Shown here in pieces: positions 37,486 through 45,855 of a DNA stretch of 64,000 nt. The translations under genes and the position numbers were made by a program. Origin of the DNA: Thalassovita aquimarina. GTDB taxonomy: Bacteria > Pseudomonadota > Alphaproteobacteria > Rhodobacterales > Rhodobacteraceae. Location: assembly GCF_018219815.1 (NCBI RefSeq), contig NZ_JADMKU010000004.1:124001-188000 (forward strand). The letters run 5' to 3'. Under the pieces are notes generated by a model. It was not told the DNA's origin and made no database searches. It saw nothing but the letters and a program-made list of their open reading frames with translations. The first letter of the stretch is position 1, and each line of letters begins with the position of its first letter.

Positions 37486-38322
37486 ATGACGGGTAGGAAA
37501 TTCGGAGAATTCGCTGACATCCCGGAAGGGCATGACAACCCGCTGAACTATGCCACGACGCAGCGGGACCGCAACGTGCTGAAAATGGTCGAGGATGCGC
37601 TGCGCCATAACGAGGCGGCGCTGGCCTTCCAGCCGGTCGTCGAAGCGGGCAGGCCCGACCGGGTGGCCTTCTACGAAGGCTTGATGCGCGTTTTCGACGA
37701 AACCGAACGGATCATCCCTGCCAAGGATTTCATCGACCACGTGGAAAACACCGAAATCGGTCGGATGATCGACTGCGTCGCGCTGGAACAAGGACTGGAG
37801 GTTTTGGCCGATGCGCCGGATATCCGGCTGTCGATCAACATGTCGCTGCGATCGGCCGGTTATCCGCGCTGGATGGAAAGCCTGGAACGCGGGCTGGCCC
37901 GGGATCCGACCATCGGCGAAAGACTGATTCTGGAAATCAGCGAAGCCTCGGCGATGATGGTGCCGGAACTGGTCACCCCGTTCATGGATCACGTCCGCAA
38001 CAAGAACATCGCCTTCGCGCTGGACGACTTCGGAGCCGGCGCGACCTCGCTTCGTTATTTCCGCGAATTCCACTTCGACATCCTGAAAATCAGCGGCGAA
38101 TTCTGCCGCCATGTCCACCGCGATCCCGACAACCAGGTGCTGATTTCGGCGCTGAACATGGTCGCCGGGCATTTCGACATGCTGACCGTCGCCAGCGGCA
38201 TCGAAGCCCCCGAAGAAGCGGAATGGTTCGCACAGCACGGGATCGATTGTCTGCAGGGATATCTGTTCGGAGCCCCGTCTCTGAAGAAGAGTTGGCGGGA
38301 TGAAGCGCGCCGGGTGGGGTGA
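37486..38322 (+). CDS. Stand-alone EAL-domain protein (possibly degenerate c-di-GMP phosphodiesterase)
   Basis: A 278-residue cytoplasmic protein made of one EAL domain with no sensor, membrane segment or GGDEF partner. The signature E (E64) is in YEGLMR instead of EAL. Metal and catalytic-site positions seen are N in LSINMS, EISE, DDFGAG and K in LKIS. The usual AEGVE motif reads ASGIE, losing its first Glu, and the QG of LQGYLFG is kept. Activity is therefore uncertain; it might instead bind c-di-GMP or work through protein contacts. The 83-base gap upstream holds no clear promoter. Confidence 0.85.
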   Translation: MTGRKFGEFADIPEGHDNPLNYATTQRDRNVLKMVEDALRHNEAALAFQPVVEAGRPDRVAFYEGLMRVFDETERIIPAKDFIDHVENTEIGRMIDCVALEQGLEVLADAPDIRLSINMSLRSAGYPRWMESLERGLARDPTIGERLILEISEASAMMVPELVTPFMDHVRNKNIAFALDDFGAGATSLRYFREFHFDILKISGEFCRHVHRDPDNQVLISALNMVAGHFDMLTVASGIEAPEEAEWFAQHGIDCLQGYLFGAPSLKKSWRDEARRVG

Positions 38323-38329
38323 CAAAATA

Positions 38330-38343
38330 TTGCTGCACCGCAA
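38330..38343 (+). promoter_or_regulatory. TTGC...GCAA dyad upstream of phaA
   Basis: TTGC at 38330-38333 and GCAA at 38340-38343 form a short dyad; a second, longer dyad CGCTGCG/CGCAGCG lies at 38375-38381/38389-38395. PhaR-type repressors of PHA genes bind TGC/GCA dyads, so these are candidate operators only. Confidence 0.3.
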
Positions 38344-38495
38344 CAAGTTTCCGTGTTTCGTCCCTACGTCGTATCGCTGCGTGGTTGCCGCAGCGCGGCG
38401 AATAATCTATGACGGCAGGCAAGGCGGGGAGTCTCGGGCCCGCGACGACCGCGCGGCCGCTGCGCTCCTCGACCCGGAAATTGGTGGAGGATGAT

Positions 38496-39671
38496 ATGAC
38501 CAATGTTGTAATCGTTTCGGCGGCCCGGACGGCTGTCGGCTCTTTCAGCGGCTCTTTTGCGAACACCCCGGCCCATGACCTGGGCACTGCGGTTCTGGAA
38601 GCGATCGTCGAGCGCGCCGGCATCGACAAATCCGAAGTGTCCGAAACGATCCTTGGTCAGGTTCTGACCGCAGGTCAGGGCCAGAACCCGGCCCGTCAGG
38701 CCCATGTCAATGCCGGTCTGCCGATCGAAAGCGCCGCCTGGGGCATCAACCAGGTTTGCGGTTCCGGCCTGCGCGCCGTGGCTCTGGGCGCTCAGCACAT
38801 TCAGCTGGGCGATGCGGCCATCGTCGCCGCGGGCGGCCAGGAAAGCATGTCGCTCAGCCCCCACGTCGCGCATCTGCGCGCGGGCGTGAAAATGGGCGAC
38901 GTGAAATACATCGATTCGATGATCCGCGATGGGTTGTGGGACGCTTTCAACGGCTACCACATGGGCCAGACCGCGGAAAACGTCGCCGAAAAGTGGCAGA
39001 TCAGCCGCGACATGCAGGACGAATTCGCCGTTGCCTCGCAAAACAAGGCCGAAGCGGCCCAGAACGCGGGCAAATTCGACGACGAGGTGATCTCCTTCAC
39101 CATCAAGACCCGCAAGGGCGAGATCGTCGTCGACAAGGATGAATACATCCGCCACGGCGCCACCATCGAGGCGATGCAGAAACTGCGCCCGGCCTTCACC
39201 AAGGACGGCTCCGTCACCGCCGCCAACGCATCGGGCATCAACGACGGCGCCGCTGCCGTGCTGCTGATGACCGCCGAGGAAGCCGAGAAGCGCGGGCTGG
39301 AACCGCTGGCGCGAATCGCCTCCTACGCCACCGCAGGCGTCGACCCGTCGATCATGGGCGTCGGCCCGATCGCCGCGTCGCGCAAGGCACTGGACAAAGC
39401 CGGCTGGGCCGTCGGCGACCTGGACCTGGTCGAAGCCAACGAAGCCTTCGCGGCGCAGGCCTGCGCAGTGAACAAGGACATGGGCTGGGATCCGTCGATC
39501 GTCAACGTGAACGGCGGCGCCATCGCCATCGGCCACCCGATCGGCGCAAGCGGTTGCCGCATCCTGAACACGCTTTTGTTCGAACTGAAGCGGCGCGAGG
39601 CGAAGAAGGGTCTCGCCACGCTCTGCATCGGCGGCGGCATGGGCGTGGCCATGTGCCTGGAACGGCCATAA
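38496..39671 (+). CDS. phaA: Acetyl-CoA C-acetyltransferase (beta-ketothiolase) PhaA
   Basis: A 391-residue thiolase that condenses two acetyl-CoA to acetoacetyl-CoA. The nucleophilic Cys is in [12 protein letters not shown], and the C-terminal motifs are [12 protein letters not shown] and the final [13 protein letters not shown] with the second active-site Cys. ATG 38496 follows GGTGGAGG. It is followed by its own terminator, then phaB. With PhaB it feeds polyhydroxybutyrate storage. Confidence 0.95.
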   Translation: MTNVVIVSAARTAVGSFSGSFANTPAHDLGTAVLEAIVERAGIDKSEVSETILGQVLTAGQGQNPARQAHVNAGLPIESAAWGINQVCGSGLRAVALGAQHIQLGDAAIVAAGGQESMSLSPHVAHLRAGVKMGDVKYIDSMIRDGLWDAFNGYHMGQTAENVAEKWQISRDMQDEFAVASQNKAEAAQNAGKFDDEVISFTIKTRKGEIVVDKDEYIRHGATIEAMQKLRPAFTKDGSVTAANASGINDGAAAVLLMTAEEAEKRGLEPLARIASYATAGVDPSIMGVGPIAASRKALDKAGWAVGDLDLVEANEAFAAQACAVNKDMGWDPSIVNVNGGAIAIGHPIGASGCRILNTLLFELKRREAKKGLATLCIGGGMGVAMCLERP

Positions 39672-39700
39672 GCGGAAATGCAGGACGCAACGATATATCA

Positions 39701-39728
39701 AGGGGCACCCAACGGTGCCCCTTTTTTT
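39701..39728 (+). terminator. Terminator between phaA and phaB
   Basis: AGGGGCACC (39701-39709) pairs with GGTGCCCCT (39714-39722) around CAAC, followed by seven T residues. phaB must therefore have its own promoter or depend on read-through. Confidence 0.93.
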
Positions 39729-39804
39729 AAGGCCACCAGGCAGCCGCTTTTTTGGACACAATGCCGCAACTGCGAAAAAAACGCCTGAAAGGCCCGATTT
39801 CAAC

Positions 39805-39821
39805 GCGCAATAATATTGCGC
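39805..39821 (+). promoter_or_regulatory. Perfect 17-base dyad upstream of phaB
   Basis: GCGCAATA-A-TATTGCGC, with an overlapping 10-base palindrome ATTGCGCAAT ending at 39824. It lies 59 bases before the phaB ATG. The TGC/GCA character fits a PhaR-type operator. A second short dyad, GTGTT-ACC-AACAC, is at 39844-39856. Confidence 0.5.
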
Positions 39822-39879
39822 AATCTTCAACACCAAAGTAACAGTGTTACCAACACGATTTGCAAAACTGGAGGATATC

Positions 39880-40602
39880 ATGGCTCGAATCGCACTCGTC
39901 ACCGGCGGATCTCGCGGCATCGGCGCAGCAATTTCCAAGGCGCTGAAAGCCGAAGGCTACGAGGTCGCGGCGACCTATGCCGGCAACGATGAGGCAGCCG
40001 CGACTTTCACCGCGGAAACCGGGATCAAGACCTACAAGTGGAACGTGGCCGATTACGAGGAATCGAAGGCCGGGATCGCCAAGGTCGAAGCGGATCTGGG
40101 CCCGATCGACGTTGTCGTCGCCAATGCCGGCATCACCCGCGACGCGCCGTTCCACAAGATGACTCCGGAACAGTGGCACCAGGTGATCGACACCAACCTG
40201 ACCGGCGTGTTCAACACCGTGCACCCGATCTGGCCGGGCATGCGGGAACGCAAATTCGGCCGTGTTATCGTGATCAGCTCGATCAACGGCCAGAAGGGCC
40301 AGTTCGCGCAGGTCAACTATGCCGCCACCAAGGCGGGCGATCTGGGCATCGTGAAATCGCTGGCACAGGAAGGCGCGCGCGCCGGCATCACCGCCAACGC
40401 GATCTGCCCCGGCTACATCGCCACCGAAATGGTGATGGCGGTGCCGGAAAAGGTGCGCGATTCGATCGTCGCACAGATCCCGACCGGTCGACTGGGCGAA
40501 CCGGAAGAAATCGCGCGCTGCGTTGTGTTCCTCGCCTCCGACGACGCGGGCTTCATCAACGGCTCGACCATCTCGGCCAACGGCGGTCAGTTCTTCGTCT
40601 AA
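39880..40602 (+). CDS. phaB: Acetoacetyl-CoA reductase PhaB
   Basis: A 240-residue SDR enzyme that reduces acetoacetyl-CoA to (R)-3-hydroxybutyryl-CoA. It has the cofactor motif TGGSRGIG, NAGITRD, and the catalytic Ser-Tyr-Lys (SSINGQKGQFAQVNYAATKAG). ATG 39880 is preceded by GGAGGATATC. It matches PhaB (rather than FabG) in the stretch GITRDAPFHKMTPEQW. It follows phaA but is separated by a terminator. Confidence 0.94.
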   Translation: MARIALVTGGSRGIGAAISKALKAEGYEVAATYAGNDEAAATFTAETGIKTYKWNVADYEESKAGIAKVEADLGPIDVVVANAGITRDAPFHKMTPEQWHQVIDTNLTGVFNTVHPIWPGMRERKFGRVIVISSINGQKGQFAQVNYAATKAGDLGIVKSLAQEGARAGITANAICPGYIATEMVMAVPEKVRDSIVAQIPTGRLGEPEEIARCVVFLASDDAGFINGSTISANGGQFFV

Positions 40603-40624
40603 GACCCTTTACTCCAAAAAAACC

Positions 40625-40652
40625 AAGGGCCGGTCCAGCGACCGGCCCTTTT
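40625..40652 (+). terminator. Terminator of phaB
   Basis: AAGGGCCGGTC (40625-40635) pairs with GACCGGCCCTT (40640-40650) around CAGC, followed by TTTT. Confidence 0.92.
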
Positions 40653-40675
40653 GCGTGTCGTAAGACCGGGTCGGG

Positions 40676-40828
40676 TCAGCGGCACGGTTCCGTAAGGCCC
40701 TGCGGGGCCAGCGGAACGGAATTGCTGGCGAAAAGCCAGGCAAAGACCGCACGGAAGGCATTGGCGCGTTCGATATGGGCGGCTTCCAAGGCTTGGGCGA
40801 AGCGGGCGTTATGGGCGGTTTCGATCAT
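40676..40828 (-). CDS. Small 50-residue ORF divergent from the LysR gene
   Basis: Starts MIETAHNARFAQALEAAHIE and ends with LTEPCR. It is helical and alanine-rich, with a possible hydrophobic stretch AFRAVFAWLFA. A good ribosome-binding site (AAGAGGTC) precedes the ATG at 40828. It is divergent from a LysR-type regulator 108 bases away, a classic regulator/target layout. I recognise no family. Confidence 0.55.
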   Translation of the reverse strand: MIETAHNARFAQALEAAHIERANAFRAVFAWLFASNSVPLAPQGLTEPCR

Positions 40829-40916
40829 GGCGGACCTCTTGGATAAGAGTTACTGAACTGTGATCAATATGCGCCTCTGAACAAAAAGCGACAAACGAGA
40901 CTTTTAAGCCCTTCAG

Positions 40917-40931
40917 TTAAGTATTACTTAA
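40917..40931 (+). promoter_or_regulatory. LysR-type operator dyad
   Basis: TTAAGTA-T-TACTTAA is a perfect 15-base dyad that contains T-N11-A. It is next to the lysR start (40937), so autoregulation and control of the divergent small ORF are likely. Confidence 0.6.
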
Positions 40932-40936
40932 TTGAA

Positions 40937-41884
40937 ATGACGGATCGCCTGCCCCCATTGACGGCCCTGCGCGCCTTCGAGGCCGCCGCGCGCCACATGT
41001 CCTTCGCCAAGGCGGCGGAGGAATTGCACGTAACCCCTGCCGCGCTGTCGTTTCAGATCAAATCGCTGGAAGTGCATCTGGGCACAACGCTGTTCATCCG
41101 GCGGAACCGGGCGGTGGACCTGACCGAAGCGGGCAAGACACTCGCTCCGGGAACCTCCGAGGGCTTCCAGACGCTGACAGCTGCGTGGCGCGCCACTCAA
41201 CGGCTGCAGGACAACACGACACTGACGGTAACCGCGGGGCCCGCAATGACGGCGAAATGGCTAGCGCCGCGGCTTTACGATTTCGCCCGCGCCTATCCGG
41301 AAATCGAGCTGCGCATTTCCGCCAACCTGCGGATGGCCGATCTGGAACGGGATGAGGTCGATGTGGCGATCCGCTTCGGCTATGGCGTCGACGAGGGGCT
41401 GTATTCGGTACCGGTGCGCAAGGAATGGCTGACCCCGGTCATGACGCCCGAACTGGCCCGGAAGTACACCACGCCCGAAAGCCTGACGGACGCGCCGCTG
41501 ATCCATGACGATTCGATCGATTTCCTCGACCCGCCCTGCAACTGGCCGACCTGGTTTCGTGCTGTGGGCGTGGAATTCACCCCGGCACGCGGCGCACATT
41601 TTTCCAATGCGGATCACGCCGTCGATGCCGCCTGCGCCGGGGTCGGCGTCGCCTTGGGCCGCCGCCCGATGATCATCAAGGACCTGCTGGAAGGCCGGCT
41701 GGTCGCGCCGTTCAAGGTGGCCATCGAGACCGAGGCGCGTTTCCGCTTCCTGTGCCAGCGCGGGGCCGAAACCCGGCCACAGATCGCCGCCTTCCGCGAC
41801 TGGTTCCTTGCCGAGATCGAAAGAACCGCGCATATCTCGGATGATTTCACCATCATCCCGGTCAAGGATATCCCCGCAGCATGA
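40937..41884 (+). CDS. LysR-family regulator (GcvA-like)
   Basis: A 315-residue transcription factor. The N-terminal winged helix-turn-helix (LTALRAFEAAARHMSFAKAA ... LHVTPAALSFQIKSLE) is GcvA-like, and the C-terminal effector domain has the expected two-lobed pattern (VTAGPAMTAKWLAPRL ... VDVAIRFGYG). A dyad overlaps its upstream region. Its stop overlaps the ATG of the exporter gene downstream (ATGA), so both are co-expressed. The ligand is unknown. Confidence 0.9.
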   Translation: MTDRLPPLTALRAFEAAARHMSFAKAAEELHVTPAALSFQIKSLEVHLGTTLFIRRNRAVDLTEAGKTLAPGTSEGFQTLTAAWRATQRLQDNTTLTVTAGPAMTAKWLAPRLYDFARAYPEIELRISANLRMADLERDEVDVAIRFGYGVDEGLYSVPVRKEWLTPVMTPELARKYTTPESLTDAPLIHDDSIDFLDPPCNWPTWFRAVGVEFTPARGAHFSNADHAVDAACAGVGVALGRRPMIIKDLLEGRLVAPFKVAIETEARFRFLCQRGAETRPQIAAFRDWFLAEIERTAHISDDFTIIPVKDIPAA

Positions 41885-42744
41885 CACGCCAGCACGCCAC
41901 CGCCATCGGTTTCATCGCCGTGTTGCTTTGGGCGCTCCTGGCACTGTTCACCGTGGGAACGGCCCCCACCCCGCCGCTGCTGCTGAACGCGATCTGTTTC
42001 GGCATCGGCGGCGCGTTGGGATTGGTCTGGACCATCGCCAGCGGCGGCGTGCCGCGGCTGCGGTCGGTGCCGTTGCGGGTCTATGCCTTCGGCACGCTGG
42101 GTCTGTTCGGCTATCACGCGCTCTATTTCAGCGCGCTGCGGCTGGCCCCGCCGGCGCAGGCCGGGCTGATCGCCTATCTCTGGCCACTGCTGATTGTGCT
42201 GTTTTCCGGGCTGCTTCCCGGTGAACGGCTGAAGCCGGGGCACTTTCTTGGCGGCATCATCGGGTTTCTCGGCGCGGCCTTGATCATTCAGGGCGGCGGC
42301 AGCGGTTTCGACGCGGCGGCGCTGCCGGGATACCTTCTGGCCCTGGGCTGCGCGCTGACATGGTCGGGCTATTCGGTGCTGTCGCGCCGGGTCGGCACTG
42401 CCCCCACCGAATCGGTCGCGGTGTTCTGCATCGCGACGGCCATTTTGTCGGTGCTGCTGCATCTGGCAATCGAAGACACCGTCTGGCCGCAGGGCGCGAT
42501 CGGCTGGGGATCGGCGCTGGCTTTGGGGCTGGGGCCGGTCGGCCTTGCCTTCTATGTCTGGGATATCGGGGTGAAACGCGGCGATATACAGCTCTTGGGC
42601 GTTTCTTCCTATGCGGCGCCTTTGTTGTCGACCCTGGCGCTGGTGGGGTTCGGGATCGCAGCCCCAAGCTGGACTTTGGGATTGGCGGCGGTCCTTATCA
42701 CCGGCGGCGCGGCTTTGGCCGCGCGCGCCAGCCTGTCGGACTGA
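41881..42744 (+). CDS. EamA/DMT-family exporter (YddG-like)
   Basis: A 287-residue inner-membrane protein with about ten hydrophobic segments and the two EamA halves (first ends near residue 140, second starts GYLLALGCALTWSGYSVLSRR). The motif AGLIAYLWPLLIVLFSGLLPGE resembles the aromatic amino acid exporter YddG. It is translationally coupled to the LysR gene, which may control it. Substrate is inferred only from family resemblance. Confidence 0.82.
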   Translation: MTRQHATAIGFIAVLLWALLALFTVGTAPTPPLLLNAICFGIGGALGLVWTIASGGVPRLRSVPLRVYAFGTLGLFGYHALYFSALRLAPPAQAGLIAYLWPLLIVLFSGLLPGERLKPGHFLGGIIGFLGAALIIQGGGSGFDAAALPGYLLALGCALTWSGYSVLSRRVGTAPTESVAVFCIATAILSVLLHLAIEDTVWPQGAIGWGSALALGLGPVGLAFYVWDIGVKRGDIQLLGVSSYAAPLLSTLALVGFGIAAPSWTLGLAAVLITGGAALAARASLSD

Positions 42745-42924
42745 TCAGACCATTTCCGAGGACAGCCGTTCGATTTCTTCCTTAAGCCGCAGCTTCTGTT
42801 TTTTCATTTCGGAGATTTCCGCATCAGGGGTTCCCGGCGATCTCTGTGCCTGTTCGACCTGCTGCGAGAGGGTAAGGTGTTTCTTCTTCAGCTCCTCAAT
42901 ATGCGAACTCAAGGGCATAAGCAT
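42745..42924 (-). CDS. DUF465 (YdcH-like) small coiled-coil protein
   Basis: A 59-residue protein (MLMPLSSHIEELKKKHLTLS at the start) with two short helices forming a coiled-coil hairpin, as in DUF465. The charged repeat KKQKLRLKEEIERL near the C terminus is characteristic. ATG 42924 is preceded by GAGAGGAGA; 42918 is an alternative. It converges with the exporter gene, with no gap. Its function is not established. Confidence 0.82.
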   Translation of the reverse strand: MLMPLSSHIEELKKKHLTLSQQVEQAQRSPGTPDAEISEMKKQKLRLKEEIERLSSEMV

Positions 42925-43027
42925 TCTCCTCTCTATGAAAACTATATGACGAGTGCATCACAACTTTTTCACGCTGTCACGCCGCGATGCAGAATACGGC
43001 AAAGAAGCGCTTAAGCCCGCGACACTA

Positions 43028-43780
43028 TCACCCGGGAAAGGGCAGCGCCGCCCCCTCTCTCAGTACGGCAAGGATTTCAGAAGTATAGCTTTCTCCATCC
43101 CGCTGATGCGTCTCGCCCTCATGCATCAGGATACCGGCGTGCAGGCGAAAGCCTGCCCGCCCGCCCTTTCGGCCCCGGATCAGGAACAGTTGTGATTCGC
43201 GCCCCTGCCGCGGCGTGATCGGCATCAACTGCAGGCTGCCCAGCCGCGCCTGCATGGCGCAGAGAAGTTCCGGCAACCTTTCGACCCGCTGGATGAAGGT
43301 GACCGTGCCCTTGGGCCGGACCCGCTTCGCCGCTGCCTCGACCCACAGCTCGATTGGGGTATCCCCGCCAAGCGCCATGTCCCGCCCCGGATCGGCCGCC
43401 GCGACCGAGGCATCGCGCTTGAAATAGGGTGGATTGGCGAAAACGTGATCGAATTGCCGTTCGCGCAGGGTGGCGGGCATCGCCGTCAGATCCCCGGTCA
43501 CCACCTCGAAATCCGCCCCCGCTTCTTGCGCATTGCGGCGGGCCAGGTCGGCATAGGCATCCTGAATTTCCAGCCCGCAGGCCCGAAGCCCCTCGACCCG
43601 CGACAGCAGGCACAGCGACGCGACCCCGACGCCGCACCCCAGTTCGAGCACGCTTTGCCCCGGCGCCGCATCGACCGAGGCCGCCAGCAGCACCGCATCG
43701 ACACCGGCGCGGTATCCCCGCGCGGGCTGCCAGGCCTGAACCCGCCCGCCCAGAAAATCGGTATGGGTCAGATCATCCAT
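43028..43780 (-). CDS. SAM-dependent methyltransferase of the TrmN6/YfiC type
   Basis: A 250-residue methyltransferase. SAM motif I is VLELGCGVGVASLCL, and the N6-adenine type motif IV is FANPPYFKRD. The closest characterised relative is the tRNA1(Val) adenine-37 N6 methyltransferase, so tRNA is the likely target; other small-substrate targets remain possible. Its start overlaps the DUF2007 gene by 8 bases. Confidence 0.82.
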   Translation of the reverse strand: MDDLTHTDFLGGRVQAWQPARGYRAGVDAVLLAASVDAAPGQSVLELGCGVGVASLCLLSRVEGLRACGLEIQDAYADLARRNAQEAGADFEVVTGDLTAMPATLRERQFDHVFANPPYFKRDASVAAADPGRDMALGGDTPIELWVEAAAKRVRPKGTVTFIQRVERLPELLCAMQARLGSLQLMPITPRQGRESQLFLIRGRKGGRAGFRLHAGILMHEGETHQRDGESYTSEILAVLREGAALPFPG

Positions 43781-43988
43781 CGAGCGCGATATCGTTGTCC
43801 TGCAACACCCGTGCGGCGCGGGCGTGATCTTCCTCCCGCACCATCAGACGGCGCGGCAAAATGCCGATGCTGCCCTCGAGAACGCTCATATTTACGTCCA
43901 TTTCAAAGCAGTCTATACCCTCGCCCTGAAGCAGGGCTTTGGCAAAGGCGATCACGGTGGGGTCGGTTGTGCGAAGCAATTGTTTCAT
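43773..43988 (-). CDS. DUF2007 protein (small, PII-like fold candidate)
   Basis: A 71-residue protein of the DUF2007 family: MKQLLRTTDPTVIAFAKALL then the strand GIDCFEMD and PRRLMVREEDHARA near the end. These short proteins are thought to be signal-transduction-like but have no settled role. It is translated just before the methyltransferase, with overlap, and is divergent from the polyprenyl synthase gene 54 bases away. Confidence 0.8.
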   Translation of the reverse strand: MKQLLRTTDPTVIAFAKALLQGEGIDCFEMDVNMSVLEGSIGILPRRLMVREEDHARAARVLQDNDIALDG

Positions 43989-44042
43989 ATTGGGGAATTA
44001 AGGGCATGCGCTTCGGTTTGTCGAGCCATGTACGGGGTTGTG

Positions 44043-45044
44043 ATGAACCTGGATCAAGCATCGACCAAGCCGCACGAGCTTCTGGCCGCGCATCTCGACG
44101 CGAAAATGAAGGCGGTGAATTCTCTGATCCATGACCGGATGGCGTCCAAACACGCCCCACGCATTCCTGAAGTGACCGCGCATCTGGTCGATGCGGGCGG
44201 CAAGCGTCTGCGCCCGATGCTGACGCTGGCTGCGGCCGAACTGTGCGGCTACGCGGGCGTGTTCGACGTGCACCTAGCCGCGACCGTGGAATTCATCCAT
44301 ACCGCGACGCTACTGCATGACGACGTGGTCGACGAAAGCGCGCAACGCCGTGGCCGCCCCACCGCGAACCTGCTGTGGGACAACAAGTCCAGCGTTCTGG
44401 TCGGCGATTACCTGTTTTCGCGCGCTTTCCAGCTGATGGTCGAACCGGGCAACCTGCGGGTTCTCGACATCCTCGCCAATGCGTCCGCCACCATCGCCGA
44501 GGGCGAGGTTCTGCAACTGACGGCGGCGCAGGATCTGCGCACCGATGAAGCGGTTTACCTGCAGGTGGTGCGCGGCAAGACGGCGGCGCTGTTTTCGGCG
44601 GCGACCGAGGTGGGCGGCGTGATCGCCGACGCGCATGAATCCGAAATCAACGCGCTTCACGCCTATGGCGACGCTTTGGGGATCGCGTTCCAGATTGTCG
44701 ACGACCTGCTGGATTACCAGGGCGACAGCAAATCCACCGGCAAGAACGTGGGCGACGATTTCCGCGAACGCAAACTGACCCTGCCGGTGATCAAGGCGGT
44801 GGCCAAGGCCGATGACGAAGAACGTGCCTTCTGGACCCGGACCATCGAAAAAGGCCGCCAGGAAGACGGCGACCTGGATCATGCGCTGGCGCTCCTGCGC
44901 AAGCACAACGCGCTGGAAGACACCCGCCGCGATGCGCTGGACTGGGCCGAAAAGGCCAAGCAGTCGATGGCGGAACTGCCTGATCACAGTCTGCGCCAGC
45001 TGCTGATCGACCTGGCCGATTACGTGGTCGCGCGGATCAGCTGA
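44043..45044 (+). CDS. ispB: Polyprenyl diphosphate synthase (octa/decaprenyl, ubiquinone side chain)
   Basis: A 333-residue trans-prenyltransferase that extends isoprenoid chains for ubiquinone. The two aspartate motifs are LLHDDVVDES and IVDDLLDYQGD. In Rhodobacterales the quinone is usually Q10, so decaprenyl diphosphate is the likely product, though chain length cannot be read directly. ATG 44043 begins MNLDQASTK. The 3' end overlaps the convergent ispE by 8 bases; the IspE and IspB products act in the same isoprenoid supply. Confidence 0.92.
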   Translation: MNLDQASTKPHELLAAHLDAKMKAVNSLIHDRMASKHAPRIPEVTAHLVDAGGKRLRPMLTLAAAELCGYAGVFDVHLAATVEFIHTATLLHDDVVDESAQRRGRPTANLLWDNKSSVLVGDYLFSRAFQLMVEPGNLRVLDILANASATIAEGEVLQLTAAQDLRTDEAVYLQVVRGKTAALFSAATEVGGVIADAHESEINALHAYGDALGIAFQIVDDLLDYQGDSKSTGKNVGDDFRERKLTLPVIKAVAKADDEERAFWTRTIEKGRQEDGDLDHALALLRKHNALEDTRRDALDWAEKAKQSMAELPDHSLRQLLIDLADYVVARIS

Positions 45045-45855
45045 GCCGCGTCGCCGCGACCCACCAGCCATCCCGCTGCAACCGGCCGGCGGCGGCCTTT
45101 GCCTGCGCTTCGGTGGCGTAGAGCCCGAAACACGTCGCGCCCGATCCCGACATCCGCGCCATCCGGCAGCCGTCGGTCGCCGCGATTTCCTGCAGGACCT
45201 CGCCGATGACCGGCTGCGCGGCGATGGCGGGCCGTTCCAGATCGTTCCTTTGCCGCTGCAACCATGTTATCAGCGCCGCGAAATCGGGCTGCGCCGGCAG
45301 CGAATCCATCGCCGGGTTATCCTTGCGCGCCAATCCCTTGAACACCGCGCCGGTGGGCACCGCGACGCCGGGATTGACCAGAACGCAATGCAGTTCCGGC
45401 AGGCCGTCCACCGGCGCCACATCCTCACCGATCCCGCGCATGATCGCCGCCTTGCCCGCTAGGCAGACCGGCACATCGGCGCCCAGTGACAGGCCCTGAT
45501 CCGGCACCGGTTTGCCCGTCAGATCGCGCAGAGCCGACAGAACCGCGGCGGCATCCGACGACCCGCCACCGATCCCGGCGGCGGCCGGCAAATGCTTTTC
45601 CAGCGTGATATCGGCAGCTTCTCCCATCAGGTCGACCGCCCTGAGGACAAGGTTCTCAGGGCCCGTCGGCACCCCCTGCCCCATCGGGCCGGTCACGGTC
45701 AGAGATGATTTATCGGCGCGGCGAAGCGAAATCCTGTCGCCCACATCGGCAAACATCACCAGCGAATCAAGCAGGTGATACCCGTCTTCCCGCTGCCCGG
45801 TGACATGCAGGGTCAGGTTCACCTTTGCCGGGGCAAAGGCCTCAATTGTCTCCAT
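45037..45855 (-). CDS. ispE: 4-diphosphocytidyl-2-C-methyl-D-erythritol kinase
   Basis: A 272-residue GHMP kinase that phosphorylates CDP-methylerythritol in the MEP isoprenoid pathway. The N terminus is APAKVNLTLHVTGQREDGYH and the ATP loop is PAAAGIGGGSSDAAAVL. ATG 45855 overlaps the end of the upstream TPR gene by 14 bases; a TTG two codons earlier is also in frame. The C-terminal motif is RMSGSGATCFGLY. Intact. Confidence 0.94.
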   Translation of the reverse strand: METIEAFAPAKVNLTLHVTGQREDGYHLLDSLVMFADVGDRISLRRADKSSLTVTGPMGQGVPTGPENLVLRAVDLMGEAADITLEKHLPAAAGIGGGSSDAAAVLSALRDLTGKPVPDQGLSLGADVPVCLAGKAAIMRGIGEDVAPVDGLPELHCVLVNPGVAVPTGAVFKGLARKDNPAMDSLPAQPDFAALITWLQRQRNDLERPAIAAQPVIGEVLQEIAATDGCRMARMSGSGATCFGLYATEAQAKAAAGRLQRDGWWVAATRLS

